From the NCBI GenBank assembly GCA_902522915.1, contig CABYXQ010000005.1:1-42836 (forward strand): a stretch of 42,836 bases of DNA, written 5' to 3'. Both the position numbers and the translations under genes were made by a program. The stretch is from an uncultured Pelagibacteraceae bacterium. GTDB lineage: Bacteria > Pseudomonadota > Alphaproteobacteria > Pelagibacterales > Pelagibacteraceae. Each line of letters begins with the position of its first letter. The first letter of the stretch is position 1. Positions 9,761 to 18,527 of this stretch are shown here, in pieces. Below the pieces are notes generated by a model. It ran no database searches. It was not told the origin of the DNA and saw nothing but the letters and a program-made list of their open reading frames with translations.

Positions 9761-11497
9761 ATGACTAATATTCAAATATTAAGAAGACTTTATAAAAGTT
9801 ATACTAAGAAATATTTAAAAAAAATTCTTATATCAGTCTTTTTTACAGTTTTATTAGCTGCAAGTACTTCTTCAGTAGCTTATTTACTTGATCCAGCTAT
9901 TAAGCAACTTTTTATTGAAAAGAAAAAATCTTTAATCCTTATTATTCCAGCTTTAATTATTTTAGCATTTGCCGTTAAAGGAGTATCTTTATATCTTGCT
10001 AAGGTTATTATGATAAGTGTAGCAGCAGATGTTACTAGAGATATACAAGTTGATATATTTTCTTCATTAATAAAAGCAGACACTAAAATAGTAGATAAAA
10101 AGCATTCTGGATCATTTATAGCGAATCTCACTAATGATGTAACTATGATTACCAATCTAGTTAGTACAGTAATTTTAAATATATTTAAAGATAGTCTTAC
10201 TTTAATAGGCTTATTATCAGTTATGTTTTATCAAAATTGGCAATTATCATTACTAGCTATAATTATGATACCAATTGCTAGTATAGCTGCAAAATCACTT
10301 GGAAAAAGAATAGGAAAAGTAACTCTAAAACAAATGGATAGTGCTGCAATTTTGAGCTCATATCTCATTGAAATTTTTAAAAATCATAAACTTACTAAAA
10401 TATTCCAAAAAGAAATTTATGAAAACAAAAGAGCAAGCGAGTATATTAATTCTTTAAAAGAAAACTCAAAAAAAATAGCTATAATTTTTGTGAGAGCATC
10501 ACCAATTATGGAATTTCTAACAGGAATTATGATTGCAGTTTTAATTTATTTTTCTGCACAACTTATTTCAAAAAACGAACTTGAGATAAGTAATTTTTTT
10601 TCTTTTCTTGCAGCTATGATGTTAGCTTACCAACCTGTTAGGTCGCTAGCGACAATTAATATGGCAATTCAACAAGGATTAAATGGTGCAAAAAGAGTTC
10701 TTCCTATTATCGATGATGTCCCTGAAATTCAAGATAGTAAAAATTCTAAGGAATTGAATGTAAAAATTGGTGAGATTAATTTTGAAAATGTAAATTTTGA
10801 ATATAATAAAAGTGAAACTCAAATTATAAATTCTATAAACTTAAAAATGACTGGTCAAAAAATGACGGCTTTAGTCGGTCCTAGTGGAGCTGGAAAATCA
10901 ACTATTTTAAATCTTATTCCTCGATTTTATGACATAAATACAGGGGATATTAAAATTGATAATCAATCAATTTATGACACTAAAATTTATTCATTGAGAA
11001 AAAATATTTCTCTAGTAAGTCAAGATACAACACTATTTGATGATACAATTTTTAATAATATCGCTTATGCAGACCTTGATGCATCGAAAGAAGACATAGA
11101 AGAAGCTTCAAAATTTTCATTTTCAAATGAATTTATAGAAAAATTACCCAATAAGTATGATACTTTAATTGGTGAAAATGGCCTTAGGCTTTCAGGAGGA
11201 GAAAAACAACGATTGTCAATTGCAAGAGCAATACTCAAAAAAAGTCCTATAATCTTATTAGATGAAGCAACTTCATCTTTAGATGCTGAAACAGAAAATA
11301 AAATTCAACAAGCAATAACATTTTTAACAAAAGGAAGAACATCAATTGTCATCGCACATAGACTTTCAACAGTGCTTAATGCAGATAAAATTTATGTAAT
11401 AGATAATGGTAAAGTTGTTGGAGAAGGAAAACACGACGAACTATTAATTTCATCACAATTATATAAGAACTTTTATGAAAAACAAATTCAAAAATAA
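9761..11497 (+). CDS. msbA: Lipid A/lipopolysaccharide export ABC transporter MsbA-type
   Basis: Half-size ABC exporter that flips lipid A core across the inner membrane, working as a homodimer. The 578 residues comprise a six-helix transmembrane domain (about 20-320) and an ATPase domain. Motifs are Walker A GPSGAGKST (373-381), signature LSGGEKQR (477-484), Walker B ending Asp501-Glu502, and the H-loop His533 (IAHRLST). ABC exporters of this shape can carry other lipids, but the adjacent waaA-lpxK-acyltransferase genes support the lipid A assignment. It is followed after 2 bases by waaA. Confidence 0.9.
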   Translation: MTNIQILRRLYKSYTKKYLKKILISVFFTVLLAASTSSVAYLLDPAIKQLFIEKKKSLILIIPALIILAFAVKGVSLYLAKVIMISVAADVTRDIQVDIFSSLIKADTKIVDKKHSGSFIANLTNDVTMITNLVSTVILNIFKDSLTLIGLLSVMFYQNWQLSLLAIIMIPIASIAAKSLGKRIGKVTLKQMDSAAILSSYLIEIFKNHKLTKIFQKEIYENKRASEYINSLKENSKKIAIIFVRASPIMEFLTGIMIAVLIYFSAQLISKNELEISNFFSFLAAMMLAYQPVRSLATINMAIQQGLNGAKRVLPIIDDVPEIQDSKNSKELNVKIGEINFENVNFEYNKSETQIINSINLKMTGQKMTALVGPSGAGKSTILNLIPRFYDINTGDIKIDNQSIYDTKIYSLRKNISLVSQDTTLFDDTIFNNIAYADLDASKEDIEEASKFSFSNEFIEKLPNKYDTLIGENGLRLSGGEKQRLSIARAILKKSPIILLDEATSSLDAETENKIQQAITFLTKGRTSIVIAHRLSTVLNADKIYVIDNGKVVGEGKHDELLISSQLYKNFYEKQIQK

Positions 11498-11499
11498 AT

Positions 11500-12750
11500 A
11501 TGTTTTTTCTGTATCAAATTACTTTAACACTCATAGTTTTAATATCACCAATTATAATTATAATTAGAATTATTAAAAATAAAGAGGATAAAAATAGATT
11601 TTTAGAAAAATTTTCTTTTTTTTCAAAAAAAAGAGGTTTTGGTAAATTAATATGGTTTCATGGCGCAAGCGTAGGAGAAATATTAAGTATTATTCCAATA
11701 ATAGAAAAATATGAAAAGAAAGAATCAATAAATAAAATTTTAATAACCTCTAGTACTTTAAGCTCATCAAAAGTATTAAAAAAATTTAAATTTAAAAAAA
11801 CGATACATCAGTTTTATCCAATAGATCATATTTTTTTTACAAACAAATTTTTAAATTATTGGAAACCAGACTTAGCAATATTTATTGAGTCGGAAATTTG
11901 GCCATGCATGTTTAGAAAATTAAAAGAAAATAAAATTCCATTAGTTTTATTAAATGCAAGAATAACTAAAAAAACATTTAATAGATGGATGATGATTAAA
12001 AATTTTACCAAGTCAACTTTTAGCAAAATTACAGTTGCTTATCCACAAAATATTGAAACTAAAAGATTCTTAAAAAAACTTAAAATTAATAAAATAAATC
12101 TCATTGGTAATTTAAAATTTGCAGAAAATGATTACGAAAGGTTAAATTCAATTAATGAAAATTTAAAATTTCAATTTAATAAAAAGAAAATTTGGATTGC
12201 ATCAAGTACACATGCAAATGAAGAAATTTTTTGTGCAAAAACACATATAGAACTTAAAAAAAAGTATAAAAACTTAATAACTATTATAATTCCAAGACAT
12301 GTTCATAGAGTTAAAGAAATAATTTCTCAAATAAACAATCTAGGACTAAAAGTAGTAAGTCATAGCTCTAATTTTAAAAGTATTAAAAATGTTGATATTT
12401 ATATTGTGGATACATTTGGTGAAACAAAAAAATTTTATAAAATTGGGTCCTCTGTATTTTTAGGAGGATCTATTATAAAAAGGGGTGGACAAAATCCATT
12501 AGAAGCTGCTCGGTATGGCGCAAAAATTTTTCATGGGCCTAACGTTGATAATTTTAGAGATGTGTACAAACTACTTGAATTATTAAAAATTTCTAAAAAA
12601 ATAACTTCTCCAAAAAAACTTGCTTCTTTAATTTATTTCAAGAAAAAAAAGATTGCTGTTAAAAAGGTTAAGAAAATTGGAGAAAGAATTTTAAAGAAAA
12701 CTATAAAGGAAATAGATAATTTAATTATTAATGAATTTAAAAAAACCTAA
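11500..12750 (+). CDS. waaA: 3-deoxy-D-manno-octulosonic acid (Kdo) transferase
   Basis: Membrane-anchored GT30 glycosyltransferase that adds Kdo from CMP-Kdo to the lipid A precursor. The 416 residues have an N-terminal hydrophobic anchor (about 5-25), then the conserved WFHGASVGE (52-60) with the catalytic-type Glu60, the ESEIWP motif (about 130), PRHVHR (about 266), and the donor-site segment GGSIIKRGGQNPLEAA. The sequence is very lysine-rich, as in its neighbours. Its 3' end overlaps lpxK by 20 bases. Confidence 0.94.
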   Translation: MFFLYQITLTLIVLISPIIIIIRIIKNKEDKNRFLEKFSFFSKKRGFGKLIWFHGASVGEILSIIPIIEKYEKKESINKILITSSTLSSSKVLKKFKFKKTIHQFYPIDHIFFTNKFLNYWKPDLAIFIESEIWPCMFRKLKENKIPLVLLNARITKKTFNRWMMIKNFTKSTFSKITVAYPQNIETKRFLKKLKINKINLIGNLKFAENDYERLNSINENLKFQFNKKKIWIASSTHANEEIFCAKTHIELKKKYKNLITIIIPRHVHRVKEIISQINNLGLKVVSHSSNFKSIKNVDIYIVDTFGETKKFYKIGSSVFLGGSIIKRGGQNPLEAARYGAKIFHGPNVDNFRDVYKLLELLKISKKITSPKKLASLIYFKKKKIAVKKVKKIGERILKKTIKEIDNLIINEFKKT

Positions 12751-13675
12751 ATTTTGGGACTACAAAAAACCAAGTGTATACTCATATTTATTATTACCAT
12801 TTGCATATTTGCTTAAAATTTCAAGCATATTCAAGAAAAGACAAAAATATCTAAATTCAAAAATCAAAATTATCTGCGTCGGAAATATTTATGTTGGTGG
12901 AACTGGCAAAACCTCTTTGTGTATAAAAATTAATGAAATTTTAAAGAAACAAAAAATCAAATCATGTTTTATAAAAAAATATTACCCAGATCAAATAGAT
13001 GAACAAGAACTTTTGAAAAATAAAGATAAACTTTTTTTAAATTCAAAAAGAATAGATGCAATCAACCAAGCTGAAACTGAAGGATATGAGGTTGCAATTT
13101 TAGATGATGGTTTACAAGATACTTCAATAAATTATGATATAAGCTTTGTCTGCTTTAATAACTTAAACTGGATTGGTAATGGATTGACGATTCCTGCAGG
13201 TCCACTAAGAGAGAGTATAAACAATTTAGTAAAATTTGAACATATATTCTTAAATGGAAACTTAGAAAATTTAGATGTTATAAAAAAATACGTATTAAAA
13301 ATTAATCCAAAAATTAATATACATATCGGCAAATATGTTCCTTCAAACCTTAAAGAATTTGATTATCAAGATAAATATTTAGTTTTTTCAGGGATAGGAA
13401 ATCACAAAACTTTTATATCAATGATCAAAAATTGTGGATTAAACATTATCAAGGATATAGAATTTCCAGACCATTATAATTATACTGATGAAGATATTAA
13501 TAAAATTTTAAATCAATCAAATGCCATGAATGCAAAAATAATAACTACTGAAAAAGATTATCATAGATTGAAAAATAAAAAAATTGATAACATTAAAATT
13601 ATAAAATCTGAACTTAGGATAATTGATGAGAAAAAACTTGCTAATATAATTATGAAAAAATATGAAACTAATTAA
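12731..13675 (+). CDS. lpxK: Tetraacyldisaccharide 4'-kinase
   Basis: Inner-membrane P-loop kinase that phosphorylates the 4' position of the lipid A disaccharide. The 314 residues begin with the usual FWDYKKPS segment, a membrane-associated helix (about 15-33), then the P-loop GNIYVGGTGKTS (51-62). A LDDGLQD motif follows (about 118-124), and HYNYTDED with TTEKDYHRL near the C terminus completes the family pattern. The start lies 20 bases inside waaA, and its end overlaps the acyltransferase gene by 14 bases. Confidence 0.94.
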   Translation: MNLKKPKFWDYKKPSVYSYLLLPFAYLLKISSIFKKRQKYLNSKIKIICVGNIYVGGTGKTSLCIKINEILKKQKIKSCFIKKYYPDQIDEQELLKNKDKLFLNSKRIDAINQAETEGYEVAILDDGLQDTSINYDISFVCFNNLNWIGNGLTIPAGPLRESINNLVKFEHIFLNGNLENLDVIKKYVLKINPKINIHIGKYVPSNLKEFDYQDKYLVFSGIGNHKTFISMIKNCGLNIIKDIEFPDHYNYTDEDINKILNQSNAMNAKIITTEKDYHRLKNKKIDNIKIIKSELRIIDEKKLANIIMKKYETN

Positions 13676-14522
13676 ATACTTTTTCCAATTTTTGTTTGTA
13701 ATTATCTTCTTTTTTTTTTTTAAAATACTGGGTTTCAAGTTGTCTTCAGCTTTAGGGGGTAGATTATTCGAAATAATAGGACCTTTATTTAGGTCAAAAA
13801 ATTTAATTCACACAAATATAAAAAAAGCTTTTCCAAATATTAGTACTGCAAATTTAAATAAAATGACAAAGTTAATGTGGAATAACTATGGGAGAGTTTT
13901 TGCAGAATATATTTTTATTAAAGATTTTAGAAGTGGCAAGCTCAACTCTAAAATTAAAATAGAAGGTCAAGAAATATTAGATGAAATAACAAAATTTAAT
14001 AAGCAAGTCATTTTTATTTCAGGCCATTTTGCTAATTTTGAATTAATGGCAATGCATTTAGAGAAAGCTGGAATAAACTTATCTGCAATATATAGACCCT
14101 TAAATAATATATTTTTGAATAAAATAATGGAGCGAATAAGAAAAAAATATATATGTAAAAATCAAATTAAAAAAGGTATTGGCGGTATGAAAAAACTTAT
14201 TAATTTGATGAATAACAATGCGTCAACAGCACTTATGATTGATCAGAGAGTCACGGAAGGTATTAAATCTGCTTTTTTTAAAAAAGAAGCTTCAACAACT
14301 ACAGTGCCTGCACAGTTAATTAAGAAATTTAAGATACCAGTTGTGCCTGTCTTTATAGAAAGAATTGATGACACTAACTTCAAATTAACAATTGACCAGC
14401 CAATAAATTTTACAAATGAAATGTCTATAAAAGATATAACGGATAAATTGAATCAAGTTCTAGAAAAAATGATAATTAGAAAGCCAGAAGATTGGATTTG
14501 GTCACATAATCGCTGGAAATAA
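13662..14522 (+). CDS. Lipid A biosynthesis acyltransferase (LpxL/HtrB family)
   Basis: Late acyltransferase that adds a secondary acyl chain to Kdo-lipid A, anchored by an N-terminal helix (about 5-24). The 286 residues contain the catalytic H-x4-E motif His122-F-A-N-F-Glu127 within SGHFANFELMA. A MIDQRVTEG segment and a DWIWSHNRWK ending are typical of the LpxL/LpxM family. Which acyl chain it adds cannot be told. It is the last plus-strand gene of the lipid A set. Confidence 0.9.
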   Translation: MKLIKYFFQFLFVIIFFFFFKILGFKLSSALGGRLFEIIGPLFRSKNLIHTNIKKAFPNISTANLNKMTKLMWNNYGRVFAEYIFIKDFRSGKLNSKIKIEGQEILDEITKFNKQVIFISGHFANFELMAMHLEKAGINLSAIYRPLNNIFLNKIMERIRKKYICKNQIKKGIGGMKKLINLMNNNASTALMIDQRVTEGIKSAFFKKEASTTTVPAQLIKKFKIPVVPVFIERIDDTNFKLTIDQPINFTNEMSIKDITDKLNQVLEKMIIRKPEDWIWSHNRWK

Positions 14523-14526
14523 CATT

Positions 14527-14724
14527 TTAAGCGTTATTAATTTTTTCTCTTTTTTGATTAGCTTCTTTATAGGAAAAATAAGCCTCCTGTAATTCTACAT
14601 TCCAATAACTTAAATTTTCGATACTTATTTGCTTTCCGGATATGGCACATATAACATGGTCTCCTTCTTCTATGATTTGGAAGTTATTGGGTAAAAACTT
14701 TATTTTAGCTAATTTTTTATTCAT
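14527..14724 (-). CDS. DUF2093 domain protein
   Basis: A 65-residue protein with the DUF2093 pattern: KIKFLPNNFQIIEEGDHVICAISGK, then ISIENLSYWNVELQEAYFS. Members are small, lie next to lpxK/LPS genes in many alphaproteobacteria, and have no known function. Here it is on the opposite strand, 4 bases from the acyltransferase stop, so it is not part of that operon. The start is 21 bases from the divergent purD. Confidence 0.8.
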   Translation of the reverse strand: MNKKLAKIKFLPNNFQIIEEGDHVICAISGKQISIENLSYWNVELQEAYFSYKEANQKREKINNA

Positions 14725-14745
14725 TTATAGTTTATATACTTCTAT

Positions 14746-16008
14746 ATGAAAATTGGAATAATAGGAAGCGGTGGAAGAGAACATGCTATTTGTCAAATTT
14801 TAAAAAATTCAAATAAAGTAACCAAAATTTTTTGTTTTCCAGGAAATGCTGGGACAGCAAATATTGCAGAAAATATTAATTTAGATTTAAATGATTTTAA
14901 AAATATAAAACATTTTATATTAGAGAAAGAAATCGATTTAGTGGTAGTTGGACCAGAAAAACCTTTAGTTGATGGAATAGTAGATTATTTAGAAAAATTT
15001 AATATTAAAACATTTGGCCCAAATAAAATAGCCTCACAGTTAGAAGGGTCAAAAATTTTTACAAAAAAACTTTGTGAAAAACTTAATATACCAACTGCTA
15101 AATTTGGAATTTTTTATAATAAACTAGATGCAAAAAAATTTACAGAAACTATAAAGTTCCCTACTGTAATTAAAGCAGACAACTTAGCTTCAGGAAAAGG
15201 AGTTTATATTTGCAATAATATAAAGGAAACTGATGTTGCTATTGATGAAATTTTTGATGGAAAATTTGGTGATGCTGAAAATTTACTAATTGAAGAATTT
15301 CTAGAAGGTGAAGAAATGAGTTACTTTATTATTAGTGATGGTAAAAATATTAAAAGCTTTGAAACGGCTCAGGATCATAAAAGAGTTTTAGAGGGAGATA
15401 AGGGTAAAAACACAGGGGGCATGGGTGCTTATTCTCCATCAAGACTTATCACAGAAGAATTAGAAAAAAAAATATTAAATAAAATTATTAAACCAACATT
15501 AGATGGAATAAAAAATCTTAAAACACACTATAAGGGGTTTTTATATGCTGGCTTAATGATTATTGATAATGAACCTTTTTTAATTGAATATAATGTTAGA
15601 ATGGGAGATCCAGAGTGTCAAACAATACTTCCAAAGCTTAAAACAGATTTATTTGAAATATTTATGGCTTGTTGTGATCAAAAATTAAATGAAATTAATA
15701 TTGAGTGGTCTAATAAAAAAAGTTTGTGCATAGTATTATGTTCAAAAGGTTATCCAAATACCTTTGAAAAAAATGTAGAAATTAAAAACTTAGATAAAAT
15801 TAATCTCAATAGTGATAATTATTTATTTCATGCTGGGACTTCAGAAAAGAATAAAAAGATATACGCTGTTGGTGGAAGAGTATTGAATTTCGTTTCTCTT
15901 TCAGATGATTTTAAAAATTCTAAAAATAATATTAAAAAAAGTCTTGATAAATTAAATTGGGATGGTGGTTTTTATAGAAAAGATATTGGCTATAAAGTAA
16001 TAAAATAA
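14746..16008 (+). CDS. purD: Phosphoribosylamine-glycine ligase
   Basis: Second enzyme of de novo purine synthesis, an ATP-grasp ligase joining glycine to phosphoribosylamine. The 420 residues have the N-terminal GIIGSGGREHAI motif, FPGNAGTANIA, the ATP-grasp segment FPTVIKADNLASGKGV, EEFLEGEEMSYF, AQDHKRVLEGDKG, NTGGMGAYSP, and EYNVRMGDPECQ near residue 284. All are diagnostic. Its last base overlaps the rsmD ATG (TAATG), so the two are coupled. Confidence 0.97.
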   Translation: MKIGIIGSGGREHAICQILKNSNKVTKIFCFPGNAGTANIAENINLDLNDFKNIKHFILEKEIDLVVVGPEKPLVDGIVDYLEKFNIKTFGPNKIASQLEGSKIFTKKLCEKLNIPTAKFGIFYNKLDAKKFTETIKFPTVIKADNLASGKGVYICNNIKETDVAIDEIFDGKFGDAENLLIEEFLEGEEMSYFIISDGKNIKSFETAQDHKRVLEGDKGKNTGGMGAYSPSRLITEELEKKILNKIIKPTLDGIKNLKTHYKGFLYAGLMIIDNEPFLIEYNVRMGDPECQTILPKLKTDLFEIFMACCDQKLNEINIEWSNKKSLCIVLCSKGYPNTFEKNVEIKNLDKINLNSDNYLFHAGTSEKNKKIYAVGGRVLNFVSLSDDFKNSKNNIKKSLDKLNWDGGFYRKDIGYKVIK

Positions 16009-16565
16009 TGCGAATAATATCTGGAGATTTCAAAGGAAAAAAAATTTTAGAACCGAAAGATATTAGTACAAGACCATTAAAAGATTTAACAAAAGAGTCT
16101 ATTTTCAATATACTTAATCATTCTAATAAGATTAAAACAAATCTAAAGATATCAAATGTTTTAGATTTATTTTCTGGAGTTGGTTCATTTGGTTTAGAAT
16201 GTTTATCAAGAGGTGTAAAATATGTGACTTTTGTTGAAAATTATCATGGTGTTTTACCAATATTAAAAGAAAATTTATTAAGATTAAAATCTTTGGAGAA
16301 CTATGAAATTATTAAAAGAGATATAAATGCTGACAATTTTTTTTTTGAACTAAATAGAAAGTTTGACATCATATTTCTAGATCCACCTTATAAAGATAAA
16401 AATATAAAAAATATATTAGAAAATATAAATGACAAACAGATTTTAAATAAAAATGGAGTCATAATTATACATAGACATAAGAACGCAAAAGATTTGTTGC
16501 CAGAAAATTTCAAAATAATTGAAGAAAAAAAATACGGTTTATCAAAGATAATTTTTTTAAATTAA
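16008..16565 (+). CDS. rsmD: 16S rRNA (guanine-966-N2)-methyltransferase
   Basis: SAM-dependent enzyme that methylates G966 of 16S rRNA. The 185 residues show the N-terminal MRIISGDFKGKKI pattern, STRPLKDLTKESIFNIL, the SAM-binding VLDLFSGVGSFG (51-62), and the catalytic DPPY (125-128). Length fits the family. It is fused by overlap to the purD stop. The 3' end overlaps the convergent pgi by nine bases. Confidence 0.95.
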   Translation: MRIISGDFKGKKILEPKDISTRPLKDLTKESIFNILNHSNKIKTNLKISNVLDLFSGVGSFGLECLSRGVKYVTFVENYHGVLPILKENLLRLKSLENYEIIKRDINADNFFFELNRKFDIIFLDPPYKDKNIKNILENINDKQILNKNGVIIIHRHKNAKDLLPENFKIIEEKKYGLSKIIFLN

Positions 16566-17711
16566 CAAATTTTTTGTTTCATTTTTAATCAATTCAACTG
16601 CAGGCTGATCATAAGGATTTAAATTTAGTGCTTGGCCAATTAAAATCGTCTCTAGCATAAAAAAACAAAATAATGCTCCTAAACTTTTTTCATCTCTTCG
16701 ATTGACTTCAAAACTTCGAAAAGGAATATTTTTTTTTATAAAAATATTTTCAGTGGCTTTTTTTTGAGCAAATGTAATCTTTCCTAAACTTTTATTTTTA
16801 AGATAATCTAAAGATGATGTTATAAAATTATTATTAAGTTTTTCAGATTTTTTCTCATTTACGTAAAAAAATGTAAAAAAATTATTTTTAAAACCGTCAA
16901 GATACAATTGCATAACACTGTGATTATCTCTAGGCATATTTGAGAGAATTGGTAAAAGACCCTTTTTTTTCTTTCCTAAACTTTCTGCAACTAACTGTTG
17001 GTACCATTTAAATAAATTTTCAGATTTTTCATCGTAATTAATTATTACTGAATTAAATTTTTTTTTTTTTTGAAAATGAAGTATTGCACCCACATTTTTA
17101 ATTAAAGCATTAAAAAATATTTTGTTTTTAATCAAGGAATTTAAATTTTTAAATTTACTAGAACGTAATCCCATTAACTCTGCTGGTAACATTCCTACTT
17201 CAGACAAAACTGAATATCTTCCTCCAATAAAATTATTGTGATGAATTATGTCAGCTTTTAATTTTTCTGCCAAAAGATAGAGATAGCTATCTTTTTTTTC
17301 TGTAATAAAAATATTATTATCTTTTTTTTTAACAAAAATATTTGTGTTAATAATGGTTTCAATAGTATTACCAGATTTAGAAATAACTAAATTTGTAAAA
17401 TTAGTTTTTTTGTCGATTTTTTTACTAGCTTGTAAATTGTCAATAAATAAAAAATTTTTTTTTATTTTATTTTTTAAAAAATCATAAATTGCATGTGCTC
17501 CTAAAGAGGATCCACCCATTCCAATAATTCTATAATTTGAAGATTTTTTATATTTATTTAATTTTTTTTTATTAAAATTAGCTTTATAGCTTTTGTCAAA
17601 AGATTTAATTACTTGATTTTTTTCTTTAATCAAAAAATTAAGTTTTTTTTTTAAAAATGAAGTTTTTGAATTTACTTTAAAGTTTGTAAAATTAATTCCA
17701 GAGGTTAACAT
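16557..17711 (-). CDS. pgi: Glucose-6-phosphate isomerase (short form)
   Basis: Interconverts glucose-6-phosphate and fructose-6-phosphate. The protein has 384 residues, far below the about 550 of E. coli-type enzymes but in line with compact bacterial forms. Family motifs remain: GMGGSSLG (64-71), SKSGNTIET (111-119), and GGRYSVLSEVGMLP (163-176). PRDNHSVMQLYLDG supplies the active-site His region, and the C terminus has NPYDQPAVELIKNE. It is extremely lysine-rich with long in-frame A/T runs, yet uninterrupted. The start abuts the DUF3035 gene stop. Assignment is secure; activity is presumed. Confidence 0.9.
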   Translation of the reverse strand: MLTSGINFTNFKVNSKTSFLKKKLNFLIKEKNQVIKSFDKSYKANFNKKKLNKYKKSSNYRIIGMGGSSLGAHAIYDFLKNKIKKNFLFIDNLQASKKIDKKTNFTNLVISKSGNTIETIINTNIFVKKKDNNIFITEKKDSYLYLLAEKLKADIIHHNNFIGGRYSVLSEVGMLPAELMGLRSSKFKNLNSLIKNKIFFNALIKNVGAILHFQKKKKFNSVIINYDEKSENLFKWYQQLVAESLGKKKKGLLPILSNMPRDNHSVMQLYLDGFKNNFFTFFYVNEKKSEKLNNNFITSSLDYLKNKSLGKITFAQKKATENIFIKKNIPFRSFEVNRRDEKSLGALFCFFMLETILIGQALNLNPYDQPAVELIKNETKNLLI

Positions 17712-18034
17712 TAATTATTTTTAATTTTATTAAGCAAAAGCTCTTCAAAAGTTGATCTGTTATTTGTTGAGTTATCTGAGTTTGAAGAGTTGTTGTCTGA
17801 CCTTGTAATTAATTTTTTTATTTCATCATTTTGATTATTCTCTAATATGCTTTCTGATTTGGGAATGGGTAGCTCATTAAAGTTTGGTGGCATTAAAAGA
17901 GGCGATTTTTTTTCAACCAAAAATTCATCGCTATTATCTTTTTTTTGCATTGAAAATCCTTCTTTAACAGTGCCACATGAGGCAAGTAAGAGAAGCATTA
18001 AATTAAATATTAAAAAAATTCTAATTTTTTTCAT
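17711..18034 (-). CDS. DUF3035-like lipoprotein
   Basis: Small lipoprotein with a signal peptide and lipobox: MKKIRIFLIFNLMLLLLASCGT, cysteine at residue 20 of this start. The mature part has the LMPPNFNELPIP segment seen in DUF3035 proteins, then a low-complexity Asn/Ser tail. I chose the ATG at 18032-18034 because it gives a normal basic N terminus; ATGs at 18040 and 18058 would add MIM or MIIIKIMI. Either way the start lies inside lspA, the gene for the peptidase that would process it. Function is unknown. The assignment rests on lipobox, motif and the usual lspA neighbourhood. Confidence 0.75.
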   Translation of the reverse strand: MKKIRIFLIFNLMLLLLASCGTVKEGFSMQKKDNSDEFLVEKKSPLLMPPNFNELPIPKSESILENNQNDEIKKLITRSDNNSSNSDNSTNNRSTFEELLLNKIKNN

Positions 18035-18527
18035 AATCATTATTTTTATTATTATCAATTAATTCTAATAAAATCATAAAAATTACACCTAGAGTTATAA
18101 AAATGTCAGCTATATTAAACACAAACCAATGAAATTCTCCAATGTGAAAATCTATAAAATCTGGAACTGCTCTATAAAAAACTCGATCATATAAATTTCC
18201 AATTGCTCCTCCTAAAATCATGATTAATGAATATTTTTTAAGACCAATATTTTTAATTACCATTATAAGTATAACTAGAATTACAACTGAAATAATAATT
18301 GTTAAAAAATTATATAAATCTGTTCTATTAAAAGAAAGTAAACCAAATGCAATTCCTTCATTCCACATCAAATCAATATTTAAGTATTTTGATTGAAATA
18401 TTGCTGAGTCGTAATATTTTTTGTTTAAATAAATTATGTAAATCTTCGATATCCTATCAAAGCTGAAAATTAAAAATATAAATATTAAGTTAATAACAAA
18501 ATTTTTTTTAAAATAATTTAAAATCAT
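18021..18527 (-). CDS. lspA: Lipoprotein signal peptidase
   Basis: Inner-membrane aspartyl peptidase that removes signal peptides from prolipoproteins. The 168 residues have four helices and the two catalytic aspartates: Asp123 (VPDFIDF) and Asp141 (FNIADIFI). GGAIGNLYDR (106-115) and NEGIAFG (56-62) are the other conserved boxes. Its ATG overlaps the ileS stop by four bases, the ileS-lspA coupling common in proteobacteria. Confidence 0.95.
   Translation of the reverse strand: MILNYFKKNFVINLIFIFLIFSFDRISKIYIIYLNKKYYDSAIFQSKYLNIDLMWNEGIAFGLLSFNRTDLYNFLTIIISVVILVILIMVIKNIGLKKYSLIMILGGAIGNLYDRVFYRAVPDFIDFHIGEFHWFVFNIADIFITLGVIFMILLELIDNNKNNDYEKN

Noticed and set aside
14518-14545. AATAAC...GTTATT stem followed by TTTTTT as a terminator after the lipid A genes
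   Set aside because: The six-pair stem has one GC pair and overlaps the stop codon; it is too weak to call.
16557-17711. pgi as a truncated pseudogene because of its short length
   Set aside because: The frame is uninterrupted, N- and C-terminal family segments are both present, and short Pgi forms are known.
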